Shown one piece after another: positions 1-8,495 of a DNA stretch of 16,325 nt; position 1 is the first letter of the stretch; each line of letters begins with the position of its first letter. The DNA is from JANLQX01 sp043775075. Lineage in GTDB: Bacteria; Actinomycetota; Acidimicrobiia; Acidimicrobiales; JANYDT01. The position numbers and the translations under genes are program-made. Below the pieces are notes generated by a model that ran no database searches, was not told the DNA's origin, and saw only the letters and a list, made by a program, of their open reading frames with translations. The stretch is taken from NCBI GenBank assembly GCA_043775075.1, contig JAYVSS010000047.1:1-16325 (forward strand), given 5' to 3'.

Positions 1-1377
1 GAATGCGCGGGCGTGGCGGACTACCTCAGTTCGCTTTCTATCGATGAGTTACAGGAGCGTCAACGTTCCGCCGAGTTGGTGATCGAGGCCCGAGGCATCA
101 CGTTCACTGTCTATTCCGAGGCCGGAAACATTGACCGGGCATGGCCATTCGACGTCATCCCGCGCGTTATCGCCAGCGAGGAGTGGCAACGCATATCTGA
201 CGGTTTAGTCCAGAGGCTCAAGGCGCTGAATCTCTTCATCGACGATCTGTACGGGGCCCAAAGAGTCGTCAAAGACGGCATCTTCCCCGTCGAGCTTCTT
301 CATGATTCGGTGAATTTTCGACGCCAATGCGTCGGGATGAAACCAGCGTTCGGCGTGTGGGCCCACATCTGCGGAAGCGACCTGGTGCGAGGTGCAGACG
401 GGACGATGTATGTGTTGGAGGACAACCTGCGAGTTCCATCGGGCGTGTCGTACATGCTCGAGAACCGAGCGGTCACCAAACGGGTGTTTGCTGACCTATT
501 TCGCCATCTAGACATTCGCCCGATCGACGCCTACCCGGCCCGACTGTTCGACCTATTGGCATCGCTGACTCCCCGCCCGGGAGAGGTGCCAACGATCGCG
601 CTGCTCACACCAGGCGTCTTCAACTCGGCCTACTTCGAGCATGCGTACCTGGCCCAGCAGATGGGGATCCATCTGGCCGAGGGCGCCGACTTTATGGTTG
701 ACGACGACGACATGGTCTACCTGCATACGATTGCCGGACCAACACGCGTGGATGTTATCTATCGGCGAATTGATGATCTCTTCTTGGACCCCGAAGTCTT
801 TCGGGCCGACTCCACGCTTGGCGTACCGGGCCTGATGCGAGCGTGGCGCGCCGGCAACGTGGCCATCGCCAATGCTCCCGGAGCGGGCGTGGCCGACGAC
901 AAGGTCGTGTACTCGTTCGTCCCCAAACTGATTGAGTACTACCTGGGTGAAACGCCGAAGATCGAGAACGTGCCGACCTTTTTGTGTATCGATCCGGTGC
1001 AGCGCCAGCACGTGCTCGCCAACCTGGCCGAGTTCGTGGTGAAGCCGGCTAACGAATCCGGAGGATACGGCGTATTTGTCGGGTCGAAAGCCACCGCCGC
1101 CGAATTCGACGCCGTCCGTATTGCCGTCGAGGCCGATCCCCGTAACTGGATCGCCCAACCCATCATCAGCCTCTCCACCGCGCCAACCCTCCTCGACGGC
1201 AAGCTGTTGCCCCGCCACCTTGACCTACGTCCGTTCATCCTCTCCGGTCGAGATTCGTACGTGACCGAAGGCGGACTCACCCGGGTTGCTCTGCGCGAAG
1301 GCTCGTTGGTCGTCAACTCGTCGCAGGGCGGCGGGAGCAAGGACACGTGGATTCTCGACCCGAGCGTGGGCCGATGA
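1..1377 (+). CDS. Circularly permuted ATP-grasp protein (DUF404/DUF407 type), 5' end cut by window
   Basis: The protein belongs to the circularly permuted ATP-grasp family, predicted to ligate an amine to a carboxylate using ATP in the cytoplasm; the substrate is unknown. Family landmarks are all present (numbered from the in-frame GTG at 13): VLEDN with E136, D137 and N138, followed by PSGVSYMLENR; a FEHAYLAQQMG segment; DVIYRRIDD; VVKP with K344 and a glycine-rich ESGGYG loop near 348-353; and SSQGGGSKDTW at 436-446. The frame is open to base 1. Relatives carry about 30 more N-terminal residues, a YDEMLDADG-like segment, ahead of the first residue seen here. The true start therefore most likely lies left of the window, and the GTG at 13 is only the first visible start codon. 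The TGA at 1375-1377 overlaps an unused ATG at 1374. The next gene, an alpha-E protein, is the usual partner. Family assignment is firm; reaction and substrate are not known. Confidence 0.9.
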   Translation, partial: ECAGVADYLSSLSIDELQERQRSAELVIEARGITFTVYSEAGNIDRAWPFDVIPRVIASEEWQRISDGLVQRLKALNLFIDDLYGAQRVVKDGIFPVELLHDSVNFRRQCVGMKPAFGVWAHICGSDLVRGADGTMYVLEDNLRVPSGVSYMLENRAVTKRVFADLFRHLDIRPIDAYPARLFDLLASLTPRPGEVPTIALLTPGVFNSAYFEHAYLAQQMGIHLAEGADFMVDDDDMVYLHTIAGPTRVDVIYRRIDDLFLDPEVFRADSTLGVPGLMRAWRAGNVAIANAPGAGVADDKVVYSFVPKLIEYYLGETPKIENVPTFLCIDPVQRQHVLANLAEFVVKPANESGGYGVFVGSKATAAEFDAVRIAVEADPRNWIAQPIISLSTAPTLLDGKLLPRHLDLRPFILSGRDSYVTEGGLTRVALREGSLVVNSSQGGGSKDTWILDPSVGR

Positions 1378-1432
1378 AGCCCCGAGAGATCAACCCACCG
1401 ACCGACGCCGGAAACGAACCGGCCTTTCCCCC

Positions 1433-1439
1433 AAAGGAG
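1433..1439 (+). promoter_or_regulatory. Ribosome binding site for the alpha-E gene
   Basis: AAAGGAG lies 6 bases before the ATG at 1446. It is the clearest Shine-Dalgarno sequence on the + strand of this window and settles the start of the alpha-E gene in favour of 1446 over the upstream ATG codons at 1347 and 1374. Confidence 0.8.
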
Positions 1440-1445
1440 CGAACA

Positions 1446-2435
1446 ATGTTGCTGTCACGAGTGGCCGAATCCGTGTATTGGTCGGCCCGATATTTGGAGC
1501 GAGCAGAGTCCACCGCCCGGTTGATAAAGGTGCACACGGAGATGTTTCTCGACCTTCCGCGAGATGTGGGCATCGGGTGGTCGCCCCTGCTCGCGGTTAC
1601 CGGCAGCCGAGAGGAGTTCGACGAACACTACGACGAGGACAACGAAGATGCCGTCATTCGTTTTCTCGCCACCGAGCCAAGTAGTTCCGCTTCGATCCTC
1701 AGCTCGATCGCCTCGGCCCGATCGAACTTTCGGGTGACCCGGGCGATCTTCCCGAACTCCTCGTGGGAGGAACTCAATCAGCTGTTCCTGTGGATCGCCC
1801 AGTCACGGACTCTCGCGGTTGACCGACGCACCCGACTGGCGTGGATGGGCCGAATCATTCGGGATTGTCAGGTGCTTCGCGGTTTGCTTGCGAGCACCAT
1901 GAGCCATGACGACGCGTTCTCGTTCTTGGAAATCGGCCGGGCTATTGAATGCGCTGACATGACCACGCGAGTCCTCGATGTCCAAGCCGGCGTCCTCCTG
2001 GCGAATCCCGGCGCAGAACTAAATTCCACCGACACGTATGCCGACATCACGTGGGCCAGTGTTCTCAAGTCGCTAAGTGCGCATCAGATGTTTCGCCGAA
2101 CCGTGCGTTCGGGCATCTCCGGAACCGAGGCTCTACGCTTTCTCCTCAGTGATCCGCAGTTCCCTCGCTCCGTCGAACATTCGCTGACCCGAATCTCGCG
2201 AGCACTCCTTGAACTTCCGCGTTACCAGGGCGCGATGGCAAGTTGCGCGCAGGTGCAAAAGCAACTCTTGTACGCCCAGATCGGGGACCTCGCCGGCGAG
2301 GGACTGCATGACTACGTGGATGACTTGCAAATTGGGATTGGTCAACTACACAGCGCGCTTACCGAAACGTACTTCGTCCGCGTTCCTGCCATCAGCGACT
2401 CGGCGAGTACCGACTCCCTACTCGCCACGGCGTGA
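1446..2435 (+). CDS. Alpha-E domain protein (DUF403)
   Basis: A 329-residue, probably all-helical cytoplasmic protein of the alpha-E family, named for a conserved Glu-Arg motif. The motif is seen at E18-R19 in RYLERAES, after the typical MLLSRVAESVYW opening. Biochemical function is unknown; the family occurs almost only beside ATP-grasp and transglutaminase genes, so it is thought to act with them. The start at 1446 is chosen because it has a strong ribosome binding site and because the family normally begins at MLLSRVA. An ATG at 1374 overlaps the upstream stop (ATGA) and would add 24 residues not expected in the family. The length is close to the usual 310-330. The stop overlaps the next start by four bases (GTGA at 2432-2435), which suggests translational coupling to the transglutaminase. 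Confidence 0.88.
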   Translation: MLLSRVAESVYWSARYLERAESTARLIKVHTEMFLDLPRDVGIGWSPLLAVTGSREEFDEHYDEDNEDAVIRFLATEPSSSASILSSIASARSNFRVTRAIFPNSSWEELNQLFLWIAQSRTLAVDRRTRLAWMGRIIRDCQVLRGLLASTMSHDDAFSFLEIGRAIECADMTTRVLDVQAGVLLANPGAELNSTDTYADITWASVLKSLSAHQMFRRTVRSGISGTEALRFLLSDPQFPRSVEHSLTRISRALLELPRYQGAMASCAQVQKQLLYAQIGDLAGEGLHDYVDDLQIGIGQLHSALTETYFVRVPAISDSASTDSLLATA

Positions 2436-5400
2436 GTATCCACGTTGGCATTGAGCACCGGACCACCTACCGGTTCGACCGAAACGTCGGTCTCTCCCCT
2501 CACGTCATCCGCCTGCGGCCCGCGCCTCACTGTCGCACGCCGATCCTGGCGTACTCACTCACGGTCTCCCCGGCCGAGCATTTCGTCAACTGGCAACAGG
2601 ACCCCTTCGGCAACTATCTCGCCCGCTTTGTCTTTCCCGAAAAGGCCAAAGAACTGACCGTCACGGTGGACTTGATTGCTGACATGACGGTGATTAATCC
2701 ATTCGATTTCTTTATCGACGAAGAAGCAAACCGATTCCCCTTTTCCTACGACGCCGGGCTCGCCGCCGACCTTGCGCCGTACCTCGTTGCATCGTCCGAC
2801 GATGGCTCGTTGGATGAGTGGATTGCGTCGTTCCCATCTCTCGGGACCGACGGCGTACCCACGATCGATTTCCTCGTGACGATGAACCAGCAGGTCCAGC
2901 AGCGAGTGGCGTATTCGATCCGAATGGAGGCGGGCGTGCAGACGCCCACCGAGACGCTCGGTTCGGGGATTGGGTCATGCCGAGACAGCGCCTGGCTGTT
3001 GGTCCAGTTATTCCGTCGGATGGGACTGGCTGCTCGGTTTGCATCGGGATACCTGGTGCAACTCGTCGCCGACATCACGTCTCTCGATGGCCCGAGCGGT
3101 CCGGTCGAAGACTTCACCGACCTCCATGCTTGGGCCGAGGTGTACATCCCCGGAGCGGGTTGGGTCGGGCTTGATCCCACCTCGGGGCTCTTTGCCGGGG
3201 AGGGACATATCCCGCTGGCCTGCACCCCCAATCCCTCGAGTGCCGCGGCGATCACCGGGATGGTTGATCCGTGCGAAACGGAGTTCGCGTTCACCAACAT
3301 GGTCACCCGGATACACGAAGACCCCCGAGTCACCCTTCCGTACTCAACCCGTCAATGGGAGGCCATCGACGCACTCGGGCACACCGTGGACAGGGCCCTT
3401 GAGGCGGGCGACGTACGGCTCACGATGGGGGGTGAGCCGACGTTCGTTTCCGTCGACGACATGGAATCACCGCAGTGGACGGTGGACGCCGATGGGCCAG
3501 AAAAACGTACGCGCGCGGCAGATATCGCGAGGCGTCTGGCATTGCGGTTTGCCCCCGGCGGCGTGCTCCACCACGGACAGGGCAAGTGGTATCCGGGAGA
3601 ACCGCTCCCGCGCTGGCAAATCAGTGTGCTGTGGCGGACCGACGGACTCCCGCTCTGGAAAAACGGCGCATTGCTCGCCGATCCGTCGGCTGCGGGTACG
3701 GCCACGGCGACCGACGCCCGGCGCCTCGCCATGGTCATCGCCGAACGGCTGGGGGTTCCCGCGGCGTTGTGTGTCCCGGCGTTCGAAGACCCCATGCATC
3801 GGCTGTGGGCGGAGGCCCGGCGGGCCACGGAGCCGCCCCCCCTGGCCTCAGTTACTCCGAACAAATTGGTGGGCACGAACGGTGACGCCCGGCGCGAAAT
3901 CGTCGCCCAGCTTGACGCCGAACGGGGGGAGCCCGCGGCCTATATTCTGGCGCTCCATGCCACTCCCGCCGACACGTGGGGGACGACCCAATGGACGCTT
4001 CGGCGCGGCCATCTGTTCCTCCTTCCGGGCGACTCACCGGCCGGCCTGCGGCTCCCCCTCGACGCCCTGGCATGGTCGCCCGCCGCCCCAGGTCCCGACG
4101 TGTCACCTTTTGCCCCCCGGGCAGCGCTCCCGTTCGCCGCGCTCAGCAATAGCGGCGAAGTACCGCCGGCGACCATCGTCGGCGTGGACGAAGCGCCGAC
4201 GACTGCCCTTTGCGTGGAGTCGCGCAACGGGCATCTGCACGTGTTTCTTCCGCCCCTCGCCAAACTTGAGCACGGGGTCGCCCTCCTTGCCGTGATTGAG
4301 TCTACGGCGCAGGCGCTCGGGCTCCCGGTTGTTCTGGAGGGGTATTCCCTCGCCCGCGATCCCCGCGTCCAGCAGTTGGTGGTGGCCCCCGATCCCGGAG
4401 TGATCGAGGTCAACGTGCAGCCAGCATCGTCGTGGGACGAACTGGTGATGATCACCCGCACCGTGCACGATGAAGCCCGCCTGGCTCGCCTGGGAACTGA
4501 GACGTTTCAGCTTGACGGCTCCCACGCCGGCACCGGCGGCGGCAACCACATCACCCTCGGCGCCGCACAGGCGAAGGACAGTCCGCTGTTGCGCCGCCAC
4601 GATCTGGTGCGCAGTTTGATCACGTTCTGGCAGCACCATCCGTCGCTGTCGTATCTTTTCAGCGGCCGGTTCATCGGGCCCACGAGCCAATCTCCGCGGG
4701 TCGACGAAGGCCGGGCGGAGAACCTGTACGAGCTCGAAATCGCCTTCGCCGAATTGGCCAGACTCCACGCCGAAGCGCAGCACCGTCGGTCCTCAGAACA
4801 CCCCGAAGATCGAGCGGCCGCCGCCGACGCTGATCCTGCCGACGACGAAAAACGCGAAGACGGGGACGGCGAACTGGCGGGGGCGCGACCGTGGCAGATC
4901 GATCGTCTCCTGCGTCATCTCCTGACCGACGTAACGGGCAATACCCACCGGGCTGAGTTCTGCGTCGACAAGCTGTTTAGCCCGGACTCCGAGCGTGGTC
5001 GCCTTGGGCTCTTGGAGCTCCGCGGGTTTGAGATGCCCCCACATCCCGAGATGGCCCTGGTGCAGTCCCTGCTCGTGCGATGTCTCGTCAGCCGGTTTTG
5101 GGACTCGCCCTATACCGGGTCGCTGGTGCGCTGGGGGACCGAGCTCCACGACCGCTTCCTCCTGCCGTACTACGCCGAGGCTGACATCACCGATGTCATC
5201 GACGATCTGCGCACCCACGGGTTCGCCTTTGACCATGCGTGGCTCGCCCCATTCCTCGAATTCCGCTTTCCCCGATGGGGAACGGCGGAGGTGGGGCCGG
5301 TCAGCCTGGAACTTCGCGGGGCCATCGAGCCGTGGCATGTCCTCGGCGAAGAAGTGACGGCCACGGCCACCGCCCGCTACGTCGATTCGTCCGTCGAACG

Positions 5401-5842
5401 CCTGCAAGTCCTGGTCAGCGGTGCCATAGCCGGGCGCCATATCGTCACGTGCAACGGGGTTCCGGTACCGATGCGACCGACCACGGTGAGCGGACAATTC
5501 GTCGCCGGGGTTCGCTACAAGGCATGGCAGCCACCGTCGGCCCTTCATCCGACGATGAGTGTCCATGCACCGCTCGTCTTCGATGTCGTCGACCGATGGA
5601 ACGCCCGTTCACTGGGCGGGTGTACGTACCACGTCGCCCATCCGGGCGGTCGGAACTACGACACATTTCCGGTGAACGCCTTCGAAGCCGAAGCACGCCG
5701 TCGCGTACGGTTCGAAACCCAAGGCCACACCGCAGGGACCATAGATATTGCTGGTCTCGACGCCGTTTTCGCCTCGATGTTCAATCCGACAACGACCCAT
5801 GAGTATCCTCGCACCTTGGACCTGCGGCGCTTCATCTCGTAG
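2432..5842 (+). CDS. Transglutaminase-like protein fused to DUF2126 putative amidoligase domain
   Basis: A 1136-residue two-part protein. The N-terminal part begins with a bacterial transglutaminase N-region (about 1-90), then a transglutaminase-like cysteine protease/amidase core with an apparently intact triad: C183 in GSCRDSAW, H232 in LHAWAEVY, and D248 in GLDPTSG. The rest, from about residue 325, is DUF2126, described as a putative amidoligase related to glutamine-synthetase-like ligases. It shows MGGEPTF (332-338), HGQGKWYPGE (381-390), EVN (659-661) and GGNH (703-706). The expected combined activity is formation or cleavage of amide bonds on a peptide-like product; the substrate is unknown. 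A charged linker at about 784-820 seems longer than is usual for the family. The GTG start overlaps the alpha-E stop and gives the family's usual N-terminus (MSIHVGIEHRTTYRF); there is no Shine-Dalgarno, consistent with coupled translation. No signal peptide is seen. Confidence 0.9.
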   Translation: MSIHVGIEHRTTYRFDRNVGLSPHVIRLRPAPHCRTPILAYSLTVSPAEHFVNWQQDPFGNYLARFVFPEKAKELTVTVDLIADMTVINPFDFFIDEEANRFPFSYDAGLAADLAPYLVASSDDGSLDEWIASFPSLGTDGVPTIDFLVTMNQQVQQRVAYSIRMEAGVQTPTETLGSGIGSCRDSAWLLVQLFRRMGLAARFASGYLVQLVADITSLDGPSGPVEDFTDLHAWAEVYIPGAGWVGLDPTSGLFAGEGHIPLACTPNPSSAAAITGMVDPCETEFAFTNMVTRIHEDPRVTLPYSTRQWEAIDALGHTVDRALEAGDVRLTMGGEPTFVSVDDMESPQWTVDADGPEKRTRAADIARRLALRFAPGGVLHHGQGKWYPGEPLPRWQISVLWRTDGLPLWKNGALLADPSAAGTATATDARRLAMVIAERLGVPAALCVPAFEDPMHRLWAEARRATEPPPLASVTPNKLVGTNGDARREIVAQLDAERGEPAAYILALHATPADTWGTTQWTLRRGHLFLLPGDSPAGLRLPLDALAWSPAAPGPDVSPFAPRAALPFAALSNSGEVPPATIVGVDEAPTTALCVESRNGHLHVFLPPLAKLEHGVALLAVIESTAQALGLPVVLEGYSLARDPRVQQLVVAPDPGVIEVNVQPASSWDELVMITRTVHDEARLARLGTETFQLDGSHAGTGGGNHITLGAAQAKDSPLLRRHDLVRSLITFWQHHPSLSYLFSGRFIGPTSQSPRVDEGRAENLYELEIAFAELARLHAEAQHRRSSEHPEDRAAAADADPADDEKREDGDGELAGARPWQIDRLLRHLLTDVTGNTHRAEFCVDKLFSPDSERGRLGLLELRGFEMPPHPEMALVQSLLVRCLVSRFWDSPYTGSLVRWGTELHDRFLLPYYAEADITDVIDDLRTHGFAFDHAWLAPFLEFRFPRWGTAEVGPVSLELRGAIEPWHVLGEEVTATATARYVDSSVERLQVLVSGAIAGRHIVTCNGVPVPMRPTTVSGQFVAGVRYKAWQPPSALHPTMSVHAPLVFDVVDRWNARSLGGCTYHVAHPGGRNYDTFPVNAFEAEARRRVRFETQGHTAGTIDIAGLDAVFASMFNPTTTHEYPRTLDLRRFIS

Positions 5843-8480
5843 GTCCCGCCCCCAAACGCCGGAAACGCCCAACGCCCGTCTCGATCGTTCGACCCCGCCC
5901 TTGCTGACCACCTATCGACCAGACTCCGGCTCGTATGACGAGCTGCTCGACGCCACCGGCTCGCTTCGTGAGTCGTGGTCGCATGTGGGCACGGCCCTCG
6001 GCGAACTGGGCCATGACGAGATGCTCCGTCGTCAGGCGGATATTAACCGGCTGCTCGATGCCGACGGCGTGTCGTATAACGCGTTTGGCACCAACGATCC
6101 CCGCGGCCGCCGATGGGCGCTCGATCCCGTCCCGGTGGTGTTGTCGAGCGCGGAATGGGCGGAGATCGAATCGGGAGTGGCCGAGCGGGCCGAACTTCTC
6201 GACCTCGTACTCGCCGATTTGTACGGCTCGCGCGACCTCATCAAACGCGGCTTGCTCCCCGTTGAGTTCGTTTTCAGCCATCCAGGATTTTTGCGGGCGT
6301 GCGATCAGATCGGGGTTGGATCACGCGCCAACCTGCGTAATCCGCAGCGCCTGATTACGTATGCCGCCGATATTGCCCGCGATGAAACGGGACGCTACGT
6401 CGCGCTTGCCGATCGGGCGCAAGCACCGTCGGGCGCTGGCTATGCGTTGGAGAACCGCGTCGTTATCTCGCGAGTGTTTCCGTCGCTCTATCGCGATGCT
6501 CAGGTCCATCGGCTCGCACCGTTTTTTCGCTCGCTCCGTTCCGCCCTTCGAGAGGCCGCTCCGGCCTCGTCGCCGAACCGCAACGACCCGCGCATCGTCG
6601 TACTCACGCCCGGGCCATGGAGCGAGACGGCATTCGAACATGCGTACTTAGCGTCGTACCTGGGGTACTCGCTCGTCGAGGGCAGTGACCTCATCGCGCG
6701 AGACGGACGGGTGTGGATGCGGTCCCTTGGTCGGTTGGAGCTCGTCGATGTCATCCTGCGCCGTGTGGACGATTGGTTCTGCGATCCGCTGGAACTGAAA
6801 CCAGACTCTCAGCTCGGCGTTCCCGGCTTGCTCGATGCCGCTCGACGCAACACCGTGGCCATCGTCAATCCGCTCGGCAGCGGCATTGTCGAAAGCCCGG
6901 CCATGCTCGCATTCCTGGATCAGATCGCCCATCATCTCCTCGGCTCCGAGTTGCGCCTTGCGTCTGCCCAAACGTGGTGGTGCGGAGACGAAACAAGCCG
7001 TCAGCATGTGCTCACCAATTTGGCCAGTCTGGTGATCAAACCAATCGATCGCGTCAGCGGAAGCAGCACCGTTCTCGGGTGGCAGCAGTCTGCTGACCAG
7101 CTCGACGCGTTGCGCCGAGAAATTGAGGCGACTCCGCTGCAGTGGGCCGCCCAGCTACCGGTTTCGATGTCCACCGCCCCCACGTTGACATCCACCGGAT
7201 TCGCCTCGCGCAGTTCGGTGTTGCGGACGTTCGCCGTTGCCCGGGGCGAGTCATACGTGGTCATGCCCGGGGGACTCCTTCGTGTGGCGCCAGACGCCGC
7301 AGGTTCGATCATTTCCAATCAGGCCGGGGCATTGACCAAAGATGCCTGGGTGCTGGCCACCGAGCCGGAGAAATCCACGAGCCATTGGTTGCAAAGCGGA
7401 CCGGCGGTCGAAGCGATGGACCCGGTCGGGTCCATGCCGTCACGCGCCGCCGAAAACCTGTTCTGGTTGGGTCGATACGCCGAGCGCGCAGAGGACACCG
7501 TGCGCCTCTTGCGAGTCGTGTACGACCGCCGCAACGAGTTTGCCGGCGGCATGAATCCGTCCGGTGCGCTGTGCTTCGAAATTCTCCTACGCGCACTTAC
7601 TGATGTGACCACGGCGTATCCCGGGTTCCGAGATCCCGAAGCCTTTGCCTCGCCCGGCGTTGAGCTCTTCGCCTTGATCGTCGACGACCAACGAGCTGGC
7701 ACATTGGCCCACGCCGTCCATCATCTGCTCGACGCCGCATACGCCGTGCGCGATCAGCTTTCCAACGACACGTGGCTGGTCATCGGCAATCTCGACCGGG
7801 AACTGTTTGCTTTACGAGACGAGCCGGTCGGATCCCGCAGCGATCAACCGGTTCCGCTGGAACGCGCCCTCGGTGCGGCGATGCAAAGTCTGTTAGCCCT
7901 TAGCGGTCTAGCCAGCGAATCCATGGTACGCGATCCGGGCTGGCACTTTATGGACGCCGGGCGCCGGATCGAGCGAGCCCTGCAACTCGTTGCGCTCCTG
8001 CGCTCCACCCTCCAGTCTTCCAATGGAACCGCCACCGATAGCCTTCTGTTGGAGTCGATCCTCACTACCGCCGAGAGCATCATCACGTACCGTCGGCGAT
8101 ATCGCTCGCAGGCGCAGGTCGAAACGTTGCTCGATCTCTTACTTCTCGACGCGGGCAATCCGCGGTCCGTCGTACATCAGCTTGATCGCCTCGCCGCCGA
8201 TGTCGCGATGCTTCCCGGCCACGAGACCGACACCGCCTCCGGACGCAATGCGGGTGACAAACTTTCCGCCGTGGCCAGACTCGTCCTGGAAACGACAACC
8301 ATGCTGCAACTGGCCGACACCGAGGTGCTCGCCACGCCAAGCGCGACCGGCGGGCGTCCTGAGCTTGAGGAGTTCTTACGACGGCTGGAGCAACTTCTGC
8401 GCCGGTGTGCAGGGGCCATCGACTCCACCCATTTCACCCATCTCATGCCACAACGGTCCCTCCCCGTCGTGGTGCGATAG
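5799..8480 (+). CDS. Circularly permuted ATP-grasp fused to alpha-E domain
   Basis: An 893-residue fusion (numbered from the ATG at 5799): a circularly permuted ATP-grasp region at about 40-525, then an alpha-E domain from about 546 to the end, with its Glu-Arg motif at E562-R563 in RYAERAED. It parallels the two separate genes at the start of the operon. The ATP-grasp part keeps the fold landmarks (APSGAGYALENR, FEHAYLASYLG, DVILRRVDD, VIKP with K414). However, the acidic/Asn motif reads A204-D205-R206 where the first ATP-grasp has E-D-N, and the GGGSKDTW motif reads AGALTKDAW (509-517). A reduced or altered activity is possible. The start is uncertain: TTG 5748, ATG 5799 and TTG 5901 are all in frame and none has a good ribosome binding site. 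Conservation begins near 5901 (LLTTYRPDSGSYDE), so the protein may be 34 residues shorter. The ATG choice overlaps the preceding gene by 44 bases. Confidence 0.87.
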   Translation: MSILAPWTCGASSRRSRPQTPETPNARLDRSTPPLLTTYRPDSGSYDELLDATGSLRESWSHVGTALGELGHDEMLRRQADINRLLDADGVSYNAFGTNDPRGRRWALDPVPVVLSSAEWAEIESGVAERAELLDLVLADLYGSRDLIKRGLLPVEFVFSHPGFLRACDQIGVGSRANLRNPQRLITYAADIARDETGRYVALADRAQAPSGAGYALENRVVISRVFPSLYRDAQVHRLAPFFRSLRSALREAAPASSPNRNDPRIVVLTPGPWSETAFEHAYLASYLGYSLVEGSDLIARDGRVWMRSLGRLELVDVILRRVDDWFCDPLELKPDSQLGVPGLLDAARRNTVAIVNPLGSGIVESPAMLAFLDQIAHHLLGSELRLASAQTWWCGDETSRQHVLTNLASLVIKPIDRVSGSSTVLGWQQSADQLDALRREIEATPLQWAAQLPVSMSTAPTLTSTGFASRSSVLRTFAVARGESYVVMPGGLLRVAPDAAGSIISNQAGALTKDAWVLATEPEKSTSHWLQSGPAVEAMDPVGSMPSRAAENLFWLGRYAERAEDTVRLLRVVYDRRNEFAGGMNPSGALCFEILLRALTDVTTAYPGFRDPEAFASPGVELFALIVDDQRAGTLAHAVHHLLDAAYAVRDQLSNDTWLVIGNLDRELFALRDEPVGSRSDQPVPLERALGAAMQSLLALSGLASESMVRDPGWHFMDAGRRIERALQLVALLRSTLQSSNGTATDSLLLESILTTAESIITYRRRYRSQAQVETLLDLLLLDAGNPRSVVHQLDRLAADVAMLPGHETDTASGRNAGDKLSAVARLVLETTTMLQLADTEVLATPSATGGRPELEEFLRRLEQLLRRCAGAIDSTHFTHLMPQRSLPVVVR

Positions 8481-8495
8481 CGATAGCGCCCACCC

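Noticed and set aside
553..1218. 221-codon open frame on the minus strand inside the first ATP-grasp gene
   Set aside because: It lies fully opposite a well-recognised gene, resembles no family, and is a typical by-product of high-GC codon bias.
2970..4295. 441-codon + strand open frame inside the large transglutaminase gene
   Set aside because: The product is dominated by Arg, Pro and Ser, as expected for an off-frame reading; the overlapping frame encodes clear family motifs across the same region.
8474..8490. Short repeat of GCGATA at the end of the ATP-grasp/alpha-E gene
   Set aside because: Only two six-base copies, easily due to chance, and not a recognisable binding site.
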